A stretch of DNA of 64,000 bases. Source: Tipula vernalis (taxonomy: Eukaryota; Arthropoda; Insecta; Diptera; Tipulidae). Below are positions 1 to 11,765 of the stretch, piece by piece (the stretch's first letter is position 1; every line of letters begins with the position of its first letter). Both the position numbers and the translations under genes were made by a program. Location of the stretch: the NCBI GenBank assembly GCA_958295665.1, contig OY282560.1:56234333-56298332 (forward strand), given 5' to 3'. The notes beneath the pieces are model-generated. The model searched no databases, was not told the origin of the DNA, and saw only the letters and a list, made by a program, of their open reading frames with translations.

Positions 1-1079
1 GTTTACACTGTAGAATTTCAAAAGAGAGGGCTTTCACATGCGCATACATTAGTTATTCTATAAAACAAAAATTGTACAGATCCAGAATATATTGACCAAG
101 TAGTAAGTGCAGAAATACCAGCAATTGATTCCAATCCACGTTTATACCAATTTATGAAGTCTTTCAGCATGATCTACTTAGTAGCTCGATGCCAGATATG
201 TGAGTGTACCGGAAAACATATGGAAAATATTTTCCTTTAAAATGCATAACAAATCTCATGTAGTGTATAGATTAGCTTTACATTTAGAAAACGAACAAAA
301 TATAGTATTCCAAGAAGGTCGGGAAACTGGAAGCGTTCCAAAGAGCATAAATGTATTCATCTAGAAATATGTTGTACTCGGTTGGTAAATGTTTTATTTA
401 GAACTGCTTTTATTACATGTCAAAGAAGTAACATCATTTACTGAAATTCATAGTGTAAACAATATCGTATATTCTACGTATAAGGAAGCGTCCATCAAGC
501 GAAAACTATTGTGCGACGATAATGAATGGGAAAAATGCCATTAATGAAGCAATTCAATATCAAATGCCAAACCAATTACTTTTGTGTCATAAAAAAACAT
601 TTTTAGCGATAGATAAATTACTAAGAGATATTATGCAAACTGATAGTCCAATAGGGGGCAAAGTATTTGTTATGGATGGTAATTGTCGTCAAACCCTACC
701 AGTAATTCGTCATGGTACTCGATCTAATACCATGTATTCATGCCTCAAAACTTGCGAATTATGGACTAACTGTAAAGAAAAACAGCATTCTTTTTAGGAG
801 AAAATATAATTGAAATGGATTATTGACGCTGGATTACAGAAAATTTAGTTACAAAAATATTTGGGTCTAATATCCATCTACATATATCAAAACCAAGCAA
901 TTTTATGTCCTTTAAATTATGATACGTTAAAAATGAATGAAAATGTTTTAAATATACTGAAAGGCTATGTGAAAACATATAATAGTATAGAATCTATAAA
1001 TGTAGATTCTACTGATCATGAATTGATACAACTATTTCTGGTAGAATATTTACATACATATTCCGCTAGTTACAAATAA
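1..1079 (+). pseudogene. Helitron Rep/helicase remnant, 5' cut by window edge
   Basis: Decayed rolling-circle (Helitron) transposase, read in several frames. Bases 1-240 encode a Rep-like stretch with the HUH-type segment EFQKRGLSHAHTLVIL followed by the DPEYIDQVVSAEIP and RLYQF segments usual in Helitron Rep domains; stops follow at about 61 and 238. Bases about 270-540 keep the linker LLLHVKEVTSF...VYSTYKEA...LCDDNEWEKC that precedes the helicase. The ORF at 522-797 carries the Walker B/motif III region (LLRDIMQTDSPIGGKVFV...GNCRQTLPVIRHGTRSN), and 861-1079 carries the later helicase segment AILCPLNYDTLKMNENVLN...VKTYNSIESI. The Walker A loop expected between NEWEKC and the 522 ORF is missing, so this copy cannot work. 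Family assignment rests on motif memory (established Helitron Rep-helicase order); stops, frameshifts and the deletion are seen directly. Very probably non-functional. Confidence 0.85.
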
Positions 1080-2525
1080 AAATAATAATTTGTCAACAAA
1101 TTTAATAGTTGGGGCAAATTTACTAATTGCCACAAAAAATTAAATTAAAATTAATTTTAAAATACTAAATTTAATGTTAAATATAAATATAAATCTGTTA
1201 CTAAAAACCATTTTTTTTTCTGTATTCTCCTATGTAACCTAGAAGCTAGAACTTCTAAACGATTACCTCACCGGTACCTCAAGAATCTAAAGTTACTTCA
1301 TATCGCACTACCAGACTAGAAATAAACCAGTCTATGCAATTTATTCAAATCCTTACAGATACTTAATAGTCAATTACATATTAAAGTTTGCAATAATGTA
1401 TATAGCCAAACTGGATTTACACATACAAATTGTAAGCAAACCATATACCTGCTGGTTTGGATGTCATTTGATAGTTTTTTATTAAGTTATTAAAAAAATG
1501 TTATGATTATTACGTTATTACACATACTGCAACTCTTTTATATACTTAACACTGCACAATTTATAAAATAAAATAATTAAATTCCATTAATTATTGTTAT
1601 TATTTGTACTGCACATATGTGATTGTTGAACATTTTATTTGTTAAAGTTGTTTAGTTTTAAAACTAAGACAAGTTAATAATAAAAGGATCGTTGACTTTT
1701 TGTTTTTATAACGGACGACTTTTTTAAATTAACCTATGTGTATGTAAGAAAAATGTCTAACCGTATACGATGACGACGACACAAATAAGCTAATTATATT
1801 CTTTTGTGTTTTCTTTAAATTTAATTTAATTGTAATAATTTAAATTTTTTTTTTTGTAAACCCTGCTTTTTTAAAGAACAACGACAAAATATGTAGAATG
1901 TCAAACTCGTCGTTTTCTACAAAGTCGATTTTCTAGTATCAGCGTTAATATATTCTTATTTTCATCTTCCTCAAACGTACATACGCGATACACCTAGAGA
2001 AAAGATGTTTGCAAAAAAACAGAACTTGTTGAACAATTTTTTGTTTTCATCTTCTTCTTATTATTGTTAAACAAAAATAATAACAATAATGGTAATAATA
2101 CTTAAAAATATGAAAATATATTTTATTTTTATATTTAACAATAAATTTTATTTTTATTATTATTGGTGTTATTAAAATAGCAACAACAAGAACAAAAACA
2201 AAATGAGGGAAAATTATTATGACTATTACTATTATTGTTATTATTATTATAATTTTCATCTATTATTTAAGCGACAAATTTATATTTTACTATTATTGTC
2301 GTACACCAAAGTGAGTATATGTATCTTGATTTGGTTGGCTGTTTTGAATGAAGGTCGTTGTATTTAAAATAACTTTATGGATTTTTTTTCTGACAGTTTG
2401 GAAAATCGAAAATAATTGTCACATTAAGGATGATTCATCAAAAAATACCATTTATATAACGGTATTTTGGAGTTCTTTTTGACGAACTAACTATTTATTA
2501 CATAGAGGTTATTAGATTTTTAGTT
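1080..2525. other. AT-rich intergenic DNA, no gene seen
   Basis: I see no coding signal. Bases 2047-2290 are a simple-sequence tract of ATT/TTA-type trinucleotides and AAT runs, which explains the open frame of 70 codons on the minus strand. The rest is AT-rich with scattered stops. Confidence 0.6.
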
Positions 2526-2894
2526 ATGATGTCCCGGGCGTACCAAGCTCTCGCTCGGCAAAAGTTTATGTTCTATAATTTAAGCCATTTAAAAAAAAAC
2601 ATGATATTATGTAAACGGCAAAATTTAAGTAAAATAAGTGTTAAGCCTATGCTGCATAACATTATATTTAAGAAAACAAAATGTGTAGATCAAACAAACA
2701 TTACTTGTACAGTAAGAATACCAAATTTCCCTTCTCAAAAGCAATCGATAAGAAGAAACAATGAGAATAGAATAGATGGTAAAAAAAAGAATAAAAAAAA
2801 TCAATCAGAGTCTTTACTTGTGGTCAGTGGTGTAACTACAAATTTCGGCCGTCTTCCCCTGTTTGGTAAATACACTAAAATCAACAGTTTTTGA
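2526..2894 (+). CDS. Unrecognised lysine/asparagine-rich ORF, 122 codons
   Basis: Open frame starting MMSRAYQALARQKF and ending in KYTKINSF. The product is strongly basic (many Lys and Asn, including KKKNKKNQ near residue 88) with no recognisable domain, signal peptide or membrane segment. It lies about 340 bp from the 3' end of a Tnp2-like fragment on the opposite strand, so it may be an accessory ORF or simply an open stretch of a decayed transposon. I do not recognise it. Base composition is no different from the surrounding AT-rich DNA, which argues against strong coding constraint. Low confidence that it is a real gene. Confidence 0.2.
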   Translation: MMSRAYQALARQKFMFYNLSHLKKNMILCKRQNLSKISVKPMLHNIIFKKTKCVDQTNITCTVRIPNFPSQKQSIRRNNENRIDGKKKNKKNQSESLLVVSGVTTNFGRLPLFGKYTKINSF

Positions 2895-3233
2895 AAAAGC
2901 AATTTGCAAAATTTCGAGAATTGTTGTAAACCCTTCCCACTTAATCATTGTTGATATGGTGATTAAATCACCAAAGATAAACGGTAAATGGATTGCTAAA
3001 CACCAGCATTGAGAAGCTGAGAGTCCTAAAGAATCTTTGTTAATAGAAGACGTAGGTAATATTTTTCTGTACAGGTAACCGTAATTAAAAGAATGTATCG
3101 TCTATATGTTGCATACTGATTATTTTTGAATCGGAAAAAAAATTAAATATAGCAAAAATTGTGAAAGGTACTACTCCTTCGAGTAAATCATGCATTGGAT
3201 CTACAGTACAATTATTTAAAATATCGTAGTTCG

Positions 3234-3749
3234 TTAAGAATAGATAAACTTTTGACACCTTTTTTTAAGTTTTTTACCATCATTTAAAAAATTTGTGGTT
3301 AAACTAGTAAGAGTCCGCATTTTTTCTACATTCTCAACATATGTGCTTTGTATTTCCAATTTATTTATTTCGCAGATTCGACAAAAATAATTTGCATTGA
3401 ACCCCCCCCCCCCCCCCCCCCCCGAAAATCCAAATAATTGATTTGCACCTAAATTGTCGTGCGTAAAACTAGTAATAGAAGCTAGAAGAACACCCTTATC
3501 AGTGGGAATGCCAACTGTCTCTAAAATTTTCAAATCGTCAACAGGCGGCTTAATAATTTGATTGTAAGTAGTTGATTGCCTAATATCCTTTGCATTAAAT
3601 AATGCTGCTAAGTGGATATTTTCAGAACGTGATAAATAAATTGTTGGAAGATTTAAAATGGTAAAATAAATTGCACCAATTTTATGAATCGTTTTATGGC
3701 TTCCTAAAGGGTTGGTACATTCGAAATCGTCATAAAAAAATTGTAACAT
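3234..3749 (-). pseudogene. Tnp2-like transposase fragment with poly-G insertion
   Basis: The 171-codon frame matches the central part of a transposase-like family widespread in animal genomes (I take it as Tnp2/CACTA-related from memory). Diagnostic stretches are FYDDFECTNPLGSHKTIHK, IGAIYFTILNLP, SENIHLAALFNAKDI, the LETVGI and DNLGANQLFGF blocks, and the cysteine block NYFCRICEINK. Between LFGF and FNANYFC a run of 22 C on the plus strand (3402-3423) encodes consecutive glycines that the family does not normally have. Both ends are missing: no N-terminal IDGLPIYKSS-type region and no LGVMKR-type region are present nearby. The related but distinct copy at 25.3-26.9 kb retains those other parts. 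A dead fragment is the simplest reading. Confidence 0.65.
3402..3423. repeat. Homopolymer run of 22 C (poly-G on the coding strand)
   Basis: Twenty-two consecutive C bases, in a region otherwise very AT-rich. It lies inside the Tnp2-like fragment and adds a glycine run. It could be a true slippage expansion or an assembly/base-calling artefact. Confidence 0.95.
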
Positions 3750-3933
3750 TATACTCGTAGCATTAGGGTTATTTGGATGGAAATGTTTATTTTTAAAAAT
3801 AGAACCACAACAAAATTTGGATAGTTTATTGGGAATACAAACATGTATATCGAAAAAGTACTTTAAATAAAGCTTTAAGGGTTTCTAATACAGAAATATA
3901 TTGGAAAGTATTTTGCACCAAACATTTTACTTT

Positions 3934-5490
3934 CTTTTACTATAGTAAAATAAAGTATGTATAGTAATCATGAAAATTTTGGACCTTGAGATTTTTAGAG
4001 ATTTATTTGTTTTGAGGTCTCCTGAGTTCGAAAAAGTGGGTTTCGAAATGGTGTCTGTCTGTCTGTCTGTCAGTCTCACAGTCTGTCAGTCTGTCTGTGT
4101 CCTCTCTACAGCCCATATGCTTTAATCAATCGAACTGAAACTTCAGATTTAAGCTTTTTTGATAAATTGGGAGGTCCCAGTGAATTTTACTCCAAATCGG
4201 CTAACCGGAAGTGGCCACTCCCTTGGTCCAGAAAATTTGTTTTGCAAATATCTTAAAAAGTATAAGGTTTACAAAAAACTACTTAATACGAAATGTTTCC
4301 AAAAATTAAAAACAAATAAAATTAGAAAAAAAAATTAAGAAAAAAATAAAATTTCTCAAAATTCTCTATTCGTAAGAGAAAGTCGTTTGTTGGCCACACC
4401 TCAATTTTAACTAGGTAATTAAGGGACCTATTTCATGTGCTAGCGAAATCTTTATCATCATTGTTGAGTGCGATTTCCAAAAAATAATTTCGTAGAACTT
4501 TTATTAAACGAACGATCCGTATGGATTAGGGTTTTCTAACTAGGTAATTGAGCAACCTATCCCATGTGCTAGCCAAACCTTTGTCATCATTGTTGGCAAT
4601 GGCCGATATTGGCCCTTGGGAGTTGAGTGCGATTTCCAAAAAATAATTTTGCAGAACTTTTTTACTAAACGAACGATTCATATGGATTAGGGTTTTCTAA
4701 CTAGGTAATTAAGGGACCTATTCCCCTATTCCATGTGCTAGCGAAATCTTTATCATCATTGTCGAATGCGATTTCCAAAAAATAATTTTGTAGAACTTTT
4801 ATTAAACGAACGATCCGTATGGATTAAAGTTTTCTAACTAGGTAATTGAGCAATCTATTCTATGTGCTAGCCAAACCTTTGTCATCATTGTTGGCAATGG
4901 CCGATATTGGCCCTTGCAAGTTGAGTGCAATTTCCAAAAAATAAGTTTGCAGAACTTTTACTAAACGAACGATTCGTATGGATTAGGGTTTTTTACTTTT
5001 TGTTTACTCTAGTAAAATAAAGTATATTAATCATGAAAATTTTTGACTTCGCGATTTTTAGAGATTTATTTGTTTTGAGGTCCCCTAAGTCCGAAAAAGT
5101 GGGTTTCGAAATGGTGTCTGTCTGTCTGTCTGTCAGTCTGTCAATCTGTCAGTCTGTCAGTCTGTCTGTGTCCTCTCTACAGCCCATATGGTTTAATCAA
5201 TCGAACTGAAACTTCAGATTTAAGCTTTTTTGATAAATTGGGAGGTCCCATTGAATTTTACTCAAAATCGGCTAACCGGAAGTGGCCACTCCCTTGGTCC
5301 AGAAAATTTGTTTTGCAAATATCTTAAAAAGTATAAGGTTTACAAAAAACTACTTAATACAAAATGTTTCCAGAAATTAAAAACAAATAAAAATAAAAAA
5401 TTTAAAAAAAAAATTAAGAAAAAAATAAAATTTCTCAAAATTCTCTGTTCGTAAAAGAAAGTCGTGTGTTGGCCACACCTCAATTTTTTT
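3934..5490. mobile_element. mini-me/DINE-like repeat: terminal direct repeats plus central tandem repeats
   Basis: Two direct repeats of about 480 bp (3934-4412 and 5002-5487) are nearly identical. Each begins around a TTTACT-TAGTAAAATAAAGTA palindrome-like motif, contains a (GTCT/GTCA)n microsatellite (4049-4100 and 5116-5168), then a conserved block (CTCTCTACAGCCCATATG...GAACTGAAACTTCAGAT), and ends near TTGGCCACACCTCAATTTT. Between them, 4411-4990 holds four tandem units of about 130-160 bp beginning AACTAGGTAATT. Open frames at 5230-5454 and 5340-5525 are composition artefacts. A (GTCY)n core is established for dipteran mini-me/DINE-1 elements, and DINE-TR elements carry central tandem repeats; assignment here is by resemblance. 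No transposase is encoded, so it would be non-autonomous. Confidence 0.6.
4411..4990. repeat. Four tandem units, about 130-160 bp
   Basis: Units start with AACTAGGTAATT at about 4410, 4538, 4699 and 4837. They alternate between a short form (AAGGGACCTAT.. GCTAGCGAAATC) and a long form (GAGCAACCTAT.. GGCAATGGCCGATATTGG insertion), i.e. short-long-short-long. That gives a two-unit higher-order pattern of about 290-300 bp. Confidence 0.85.
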
Positions 5491-5959
5491 TGTTTGGACT
5501 TAACATTTTTTAGCTTTTTAATCAATTGTTTGATGAGCTTAAATTATGTATTTGAAAAAATTGTCAAGAGCTTTAGGTTTAAACGTTTTCATATATCGAA
5601 GCTTTTTAAACCAAACCATTTGATTTAAAGGAAGGTAGTATTTTGTGATTAATTTAGCGTATTTATTTTCAATGAGCTTTAAGGTTGATAATTTATTTAT
5701 ACTTTCTCGGTGATTTTTGTGCCTTTCCCTATATTCTGTCTTTCGCAAAATGGTTTTATGAGCGTAAATCATGTATTTGCAAGAAATGTTAAGAATTTTT
5801 AGTTTTAAAAGCTTTCACTTATGGAAGCTTTTCAAATCAAATCATTTTACTCAGAAATTTGATATTACAAAGGATATTTTTTGAGAAAATATCAGAATAT
5901 TTGTTCTCAATGTAAATATCCAGATTTAATTTTGTGAAAAAAATAGATGAAACAGAACG
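5491..5959. other. AT-rich spacer, no gene seen
   Basis: No recognisable coding or repeat signal. The minus-strand frame at 5539-5772 gives a Lys/Asn/Tyr-rich peptide typical of random AT-rich DNA. Confidence 0.5.
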
Positions 5960-5983
5960 TGATTCATTTGAATGGCCTCAAAT
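5960..5983 (+). repeat. Left copy of a 24-bp direct repeat (candidate target site duplication)
   Basis: TGATTCATTTGAATGGCCTC plus CAAAT's last bases match 12229-12252 exactly over 24 bp. The first copy is followed directly by (TGAT)n and the second is preceded by the other end of the 6.2-kb non-coding block. This is the arrangement expected for a target site duplication around an inserted element. Confidence 0.85.
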
Positions 5984-8900
5984 TGATTGATTGATTGATT
6001 GATTGTGAGTGTACGGCCAAGCATTATAGCAAGTCACCCGGACTCCCGGGCACACACCGTACACCCGTTTACACATAACAAAACCGAAGGATAGGATAGG
6101 ATTATTAGTTGGGACAGACTCGACCCGGTTACAGACACCAATGCGATCGATAGTTAGTAAATAGACGGCACAAAAGATAACACAATCTAACTACATTTTT
6201 AGATGATCATTTCTCTGGAATCCAGGGCCGGATACTCAGGACTCCCTAAACCTAAATTAAAAATTATTAATGTTGTAATTTCCCCCTGTTCGCCTTTCAT
6301 TAATTTACCTGATAAAATAATTAAGAAAATCTAAAATTACTAAGTTAAAATTATAATTATAATTACAATTACAGTAGAACTCGCTTATAGCGAACACTCA
6401 AGGGACACAATTTTGTTCACTATAGCCGGCTGTTCATTTTAATCAAATATTCGTTTACGTTTATAAACGTAGTTCTTTGTTTGTAGTGTATAAGAAAAAA
6501 TAAGTGTTCGTGCAAATTCAAGGCACAGAACTATATGGCAAAACTATATGATCATTATAAGCTTTTGTTCGTTATATACATGGTTTGGTATAAACGGATT
6601 CTACTGTATTATAAAAAACATCATTATAACAAAATAAAGATAAATTTAAATAAAATAAAGTTGAAATTAAACTTTCATGATTTGTTATGAGTGTACGACC
6701 AAGCATCATAGCAGGATCTCCCAAACTCCCGGGCCCATGCCGTAAATCCGTACACATATAACAAAACCGAAGGATTGGATAGGATTATTAGTTGGGACAG
6801 ACTCGACCCGGTTACAGACACCAATGCGATAGATAGTTAGTAAATTATTAGTACAATATATAATAAATAGGTTAGCACAAGACAGCACAATCTAACTACA
6901 TTATTAGATGATTATTTCTCTGGAATCCAGGGCGGGATACTCAGGACTCCCTAAATCCTAAATCTAAAACAGGACTTAAAAAGTATTAATTATTAATGTT
7001 GTAATTTCATCCTGGTCCGTCTTTCATTAATTTACCTGATAAAATATTTAATAAAACTTTAAAATAACAGCGCTTATTTCCTTATTAATGGTCCTTTATA
7101 TCCAATTAAAAATTATTACTTACTGCAACAAGAATTAACATAAACATTAAACCGTTTAAACATAAAATTTTACTTAAAACTAATCATCAATTTCCTACCG
7201 ATTAAGAAAAGAAAATATATAATTATGAATTCAATTATTTTATAAAATTTATATAAAATGATTTAAATGATAATATTACAGCACCACAATACATAGATTT
7301 ATTAATAATTCAATAAATCAATTAGGTACTATAAGTATATTAAGAATCAACAAATAAAATTAACATACAAATTCTCAGACGACTCTGAAAACTAAATTTA
7401 ATTAATAAACATCATAATAACAAATTTTATTACTTAAATAAATAATTATTATAACAGGATCTTCAGTATTCCCGAGCACACCTCGTACACCCATTTATCC
7501 ATCCCCAGCCGAAGGATAAGAATAAATTGTTAGTAATTATATAGTAAAAATAGTTAGCACAGGACAACACAATTTCTAAACTACAGCTTATTCACTACTT
7601 ATTAATCCTGGAGGGTTGATTCAAACTAAAATTTAAATTTGAAATTCGGGATTAATTTTGATCCCTATAATAATGATTAATTCTAGAACTATGTTTATTC
7701 TGAAAATTGGATTATTTATTAGTAAATTAAAAAAGAGATCCCTTTAAGTATTTTAAAACTAAATTAATTAAAATATATTAATGGACAAAACAGAATATAT
7801 TACACATTAGAAAAAATTAACATTTTATTGATTGATTGAGAGTGTACGCCCAAGCATTATAGCAGGATCTCCCGGACTCCCCGGGCACACACAGTACACC
7901 CATATACATATAACAAAACCGAAGGATAGGATAGGATTATTAGTTGGACCAGACACGACCCGGTTACAGACACCAAAGTGATCGATAGTTAGTAAATTAT
8001 TAGTACAATATATAATAAATAGATTAGCACAAGACAGCACAATCTAACTATATTATTAGATTATCATTTCTCTGAAATCCAGGGCCGAATACTCAAGGCT
8101 CCCTAAATTTAAATCGGGACATAAAATTATTAATGTTGTAATTTCCCCTGTCCGCCGTTCATTAATTTACCTGATAAAATATTTAAGAAAAATTTAAAAT
8201 TACTAAGCTAAGATTACAAAAACCGCGCTTATTTCATTTTTCATGGTCCTTCTATATCTAATTAATTAATTATTACGTACTGCAACATGAATTAAAATGA
8301 ACGTTAACAACTATTTTAAACATAAAATTTTACTTAAAACTAATCAGAAATTTCCTACCGATCAAGAAAAAGAGAATAAATAATTAAAAATTCAATTATT
8401 TTATAAAATTTTTAATAAATAATTTAAAAATGATAATGTTACAGCACCACAACAGCCTAAAATCATCAATAATTCAGTTAGTACTATAAGTAGTATATCA
8501 AGAATGAACAAATAAAATCAATATATAATTTCCCAGGCAATTCTGAAAACTAATTTTAATTATTACATCAACATAATATTAAAGCTAATTCTGAATTTCA
8601 GGATTAATTTAATCTCCATATGAAAGATTGATTCTGGAACTATGTTATATTCTGAAAAGTGAATTATTTATTAGCAAATTAAGGAAGAGAAACCTTTAAA
8701 TATTTTTAATCTAAATTAATTATTATATATTAATGAGCAAAACACAATATATTACATAGAAGAATTACAAAAATTAACATTTTATGAAATTGCCTATGTA
8801 AACTCTCCCACTTCTAAGCTAAAATTCCAAAAGAATGTTTAAAAATTTTAAATTGTTTAGTTATAATTTAAATTCACAGCACTTGTTCCATTAGTTACCA

Positions 8901-9300
8901 TTCTCCTGTAAAAATAGTTAATTAATTGTTTACCTACTGCAACTAGATTTAAAAATAAAAGTTGAAAATTTATATTTAACCATACTATTAAATTTAAATT
9001 AATCGGCAATTTCCTACAAATCTAGAAAAATGAAATTAATAATGTAGAAATTAATTATTTATTTATAAAAGTATATAATATAATTTAAACATTGATCATA
9101 ATACTACGCAAAAAAGTCTAGAATATCAATAATTTAGTTAAGTACTACATGTACCTATATATGATATTTACTAATAAAACACAATTAGAGTTTCCCAGGT
9201 ATCCCTGAAAATTAAATTGCTTTACTACATAATTAATAGAAATTAACTTATATAAATTAGTTAGTGATAAATAAAATAAAATAGATAACAAGTTTGAAGT
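5984..9300. repeat. Head-to-tail diverged repeat units
   Basis: A landmark block (GAGTGTACGGCCAAGCATTA, then a GGACTCCCGGGC segment, CCGAAGGATAGGATAGG, GACCCGGTTACAGACACCA and TTAGCACAAGACAGCACAATC) occurs at about 6005-6290, 6690-6960, 7455-7620 (diverged) and 7840-8110. A second landmark (ACTGCAACA.. CATAAAATTTTACTTAAAAC.. AATTTCCTACCGAT) occurs at about 7130-7230, 8275-8370 and, diverged, 8935-9030. TGAT-type tail remnants precede the copy at 7840. The minus-strand short ORFs at 6572-6888 and 7825-8040 are translations of this repeat (LSCANLFIIYCTNNLLTI) and not genes. Confidence 0.75.
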
Positions 9301-10612
9301 TTCTGGATGTGGACCGAGAATTCACCAATATTTCTGTAGCTTGGAGACGATCTAACAATTATATATAATTATATATACTTAATATCAACTGGACCATCAG
9401 ACAAAAATACCCGAACAAACTATGACACTTTGATATAATTAAATTAAATTAAACTGACAAGTAGTATTGAAATATTTTCATCAATACCTCAAATAATTTT
9501 GCAATGCAATGCAGTTTACAATAACATATAAAAGGGAATTTCCCTTATTCTAGATAACGTACGATGCTATTCATTTAATTAGTATAATATTTCAATCTAT
9601 ATACATAAATATTTATCGAAATAGCAACATTAATATAAATTACAATTAAATACCAATAAAGTGATTGATTTTAGCAGAAGATAATTTTTGATAATTGCAA
9701 CGACAAGAAACTTATCAAAATAAATCCCTACAATATGTAATATCAAACGGTAGCATCAGTTTCAAAAAAAGAAATTTATTGAAACCAAATCAACACAAAT
9801 AAGCAACGTTGTAAACGCCCACGACTTTAACTAAGTCGACTGAGCGGTAATTTGCACGAGTAGCAAAATCAGCTACCCCAAAATCAGCTCCAATGATTAA
9901 TCCCGGATGTCATCCAAATATTTATGTCTGATAGTGTACATATTCAATTGATTTGCTTCAACTTAGTTATTTTCGCAACCCAAAAATAAAACTTATAAAA
10001 TATTAGACTACCTAAATAAAAATCCAATTAGCATCATTTACCAATTGAAGAGATCACCGCCACCAAAAACCTGAACCTAATCAATAATTCAGAAATTTAT
10101 CTCTTTATTAATAAATAAATACAAATATGTATATTCAAAATTTTAACTCAGTTCACGGACCTCATTCCCTACCAAATCAAGCATGCAAAGTAAATAAAAC
10201 AATAAATAATAAATAAATGTAATGAAAATTAACCCTTACTTTCTTAAAAATGTATCGATGTGTCATATACGTAATTATGACGATTATGTGTACATCCCAC
10301 CATCTAAATTTCAATAAATCCATTAAAACAACCATTAAACTCAAAAATCAAATCATAACTTAATTTAAACCAACATTTCTAAATTCGCATTTCATTTATC
10401 TATTTATTTATTTATTTAGCCAATTTATAATTTATAATAATAATTAAATTAATTAGAAAACAATTTGATTCATTATGTAATACCCTGTAAAAAAATTTAT
10501 TAATCCTATCTAAATAAACCGTTCAAATGAATTGTATAAGACAGCTCCCAATTCCAATTCGACTCAAACCAATTCGATTATACAAAGTATAAAAATCCTA
10601 TTTGAGTCGAAT

Positions 10613-10649
10613 CAATGCCGTCTAGAATAGTATATTCTAGACGGCATTG
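10613..10649. repeat. Perfect 17-bp hairpin with GTA loop, flanked by GTCGAAT duplication
   Basis: Arms CAATGCCGTCTAGAATA and its exact complement enclose GTA. The heptamer GTCGAAT stands on both sides (10606-10612 and 10650-10656 approximately). Copy 2 of the host repeat has a single GTCGAAT and no hairpin, so this is a precise insertion. Confidence 0.9.
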
Positions 10650-10699
10650 GTCGAATATACAAATTCCACTGCGCTTACACAACACATGATTTCAATAAT

Positions 10700-10948
10700 A
10701 GCTGCATTTTGTTGAGAAAAAATTAATTCGAATTATTTTGGAGTTATCTCTTTCTCAACAGAACAAGCCGCGAAATATTTTTTCGATTTAATTTTTATAT
10801 TCTATGTTGGTATTTCTTCGGTTTTTATTCAAGCAGTTACGTATTTTATTTGTTCGAGCTCGAATTAAATAATTCAAATTTTTTGTTCGAATCATTTAAT
10901 TCTTGTCACGTGCAATTGTTGTTGTAAATTTCTCAACAAAATACAGCT
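10700..10948. mobile_element. 249-bp MITE with 20-bp terminal inverted repeats
   Basis: Starts AGCTGCATTTTGTTGAGAAA and ends with TTTCTCAACAAAATACAGCT, inverted repeats with a single mismatch. The block is absent from the equivalent place in copy 2 of the host repeat. It has no coding capacity. Flanking duplication is unclear (AAT-rich on both sides), so the superfamily cannot be named. Confidence 0.75.
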
Positions 10949-11159
10949 AATATCATAGTTGTTTCGTGAGTACACAAAAACACAAAAAGATTAATACACC
11001 TGCATCAAAACCAACAAAAATGTCTATACAAGCCAAACAGCACTAACACTTAAGATATAAAAAAGTACACTAAATTTGTATATATATACATCCGAACAAA
11101 TCTGTTTTTGTTGTTGTTTAAATATTATGTATATGAAAAAAACAATAATTTAGTGTACA

Positions 11160-11765
11160 TTTTCTTGATAGGATCTGTGTAGAGAGCGAACGAGACGGCT
11201 TGTATAAACATTTTTGTTGGTTTTGCCTGCATTCAAGTAACAAAATCCTATATACTAAAACCAAAAACATACTAAAACCACCAACACACATTGACGATAA
11301 ATATTTTCTACCATCTTTCATGTGCGTATTAGTAGGCCTTATAGTATATATAAACACACTTAAACTATGTAACGCAAAAAATTCTCTTTTTGTTGTTGTT
11401 TGTGCGTTATAATACACAAACCAACAAAATATATTACATTTCCTTAACAGAATCCGTGTAAAGAGCAAACAAGCAGCTGTACAACCATATTGTTGATCCT
11501 ACCATATATGAATCAAGTTGTATGGATGTATTAGTGCCCATTTCACACAACAGTAAATTACTTGTGACTGCTGTTTGCTGTATCAAAACCAACGTAAAGA
11601 TTCTCTTTCTCGTTGTTGTTTGTTTTTTATAATACAAAAACCAACAAAACCACGCACACTTCCTTCACAGAAATCGTGCAAAGAGAAAACGACACAGCTA
11701 CATAGTACACAAACATATTTATGGCCCTTTTATATACTAAATTATAAGTATGTATTAGTGTCTTA
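11160..11765. repeat. Internal subrepeats of about 230-250 bp
   Basis: Three partial units share the block ACAGAATCCGTGTAAAGAGC, then AACCATATTGTTGATC, then GTTGTTGTTT...ATAATACAAAAACCAACAAAAC. The same subrepeats occur in copy 2 at about 30620-31270. This periodicity makes the minus-strand frames at 11118, 11434, 30763 and 31033 look alike without being genes. Confidence 0.7.

Noticed and set aside
2047..2259. 70-aa Ile/Val-rich minus-strand ORF as a membrane peptide
   Set aside because: Encoded by a trinucleotide simple-sequence tract.
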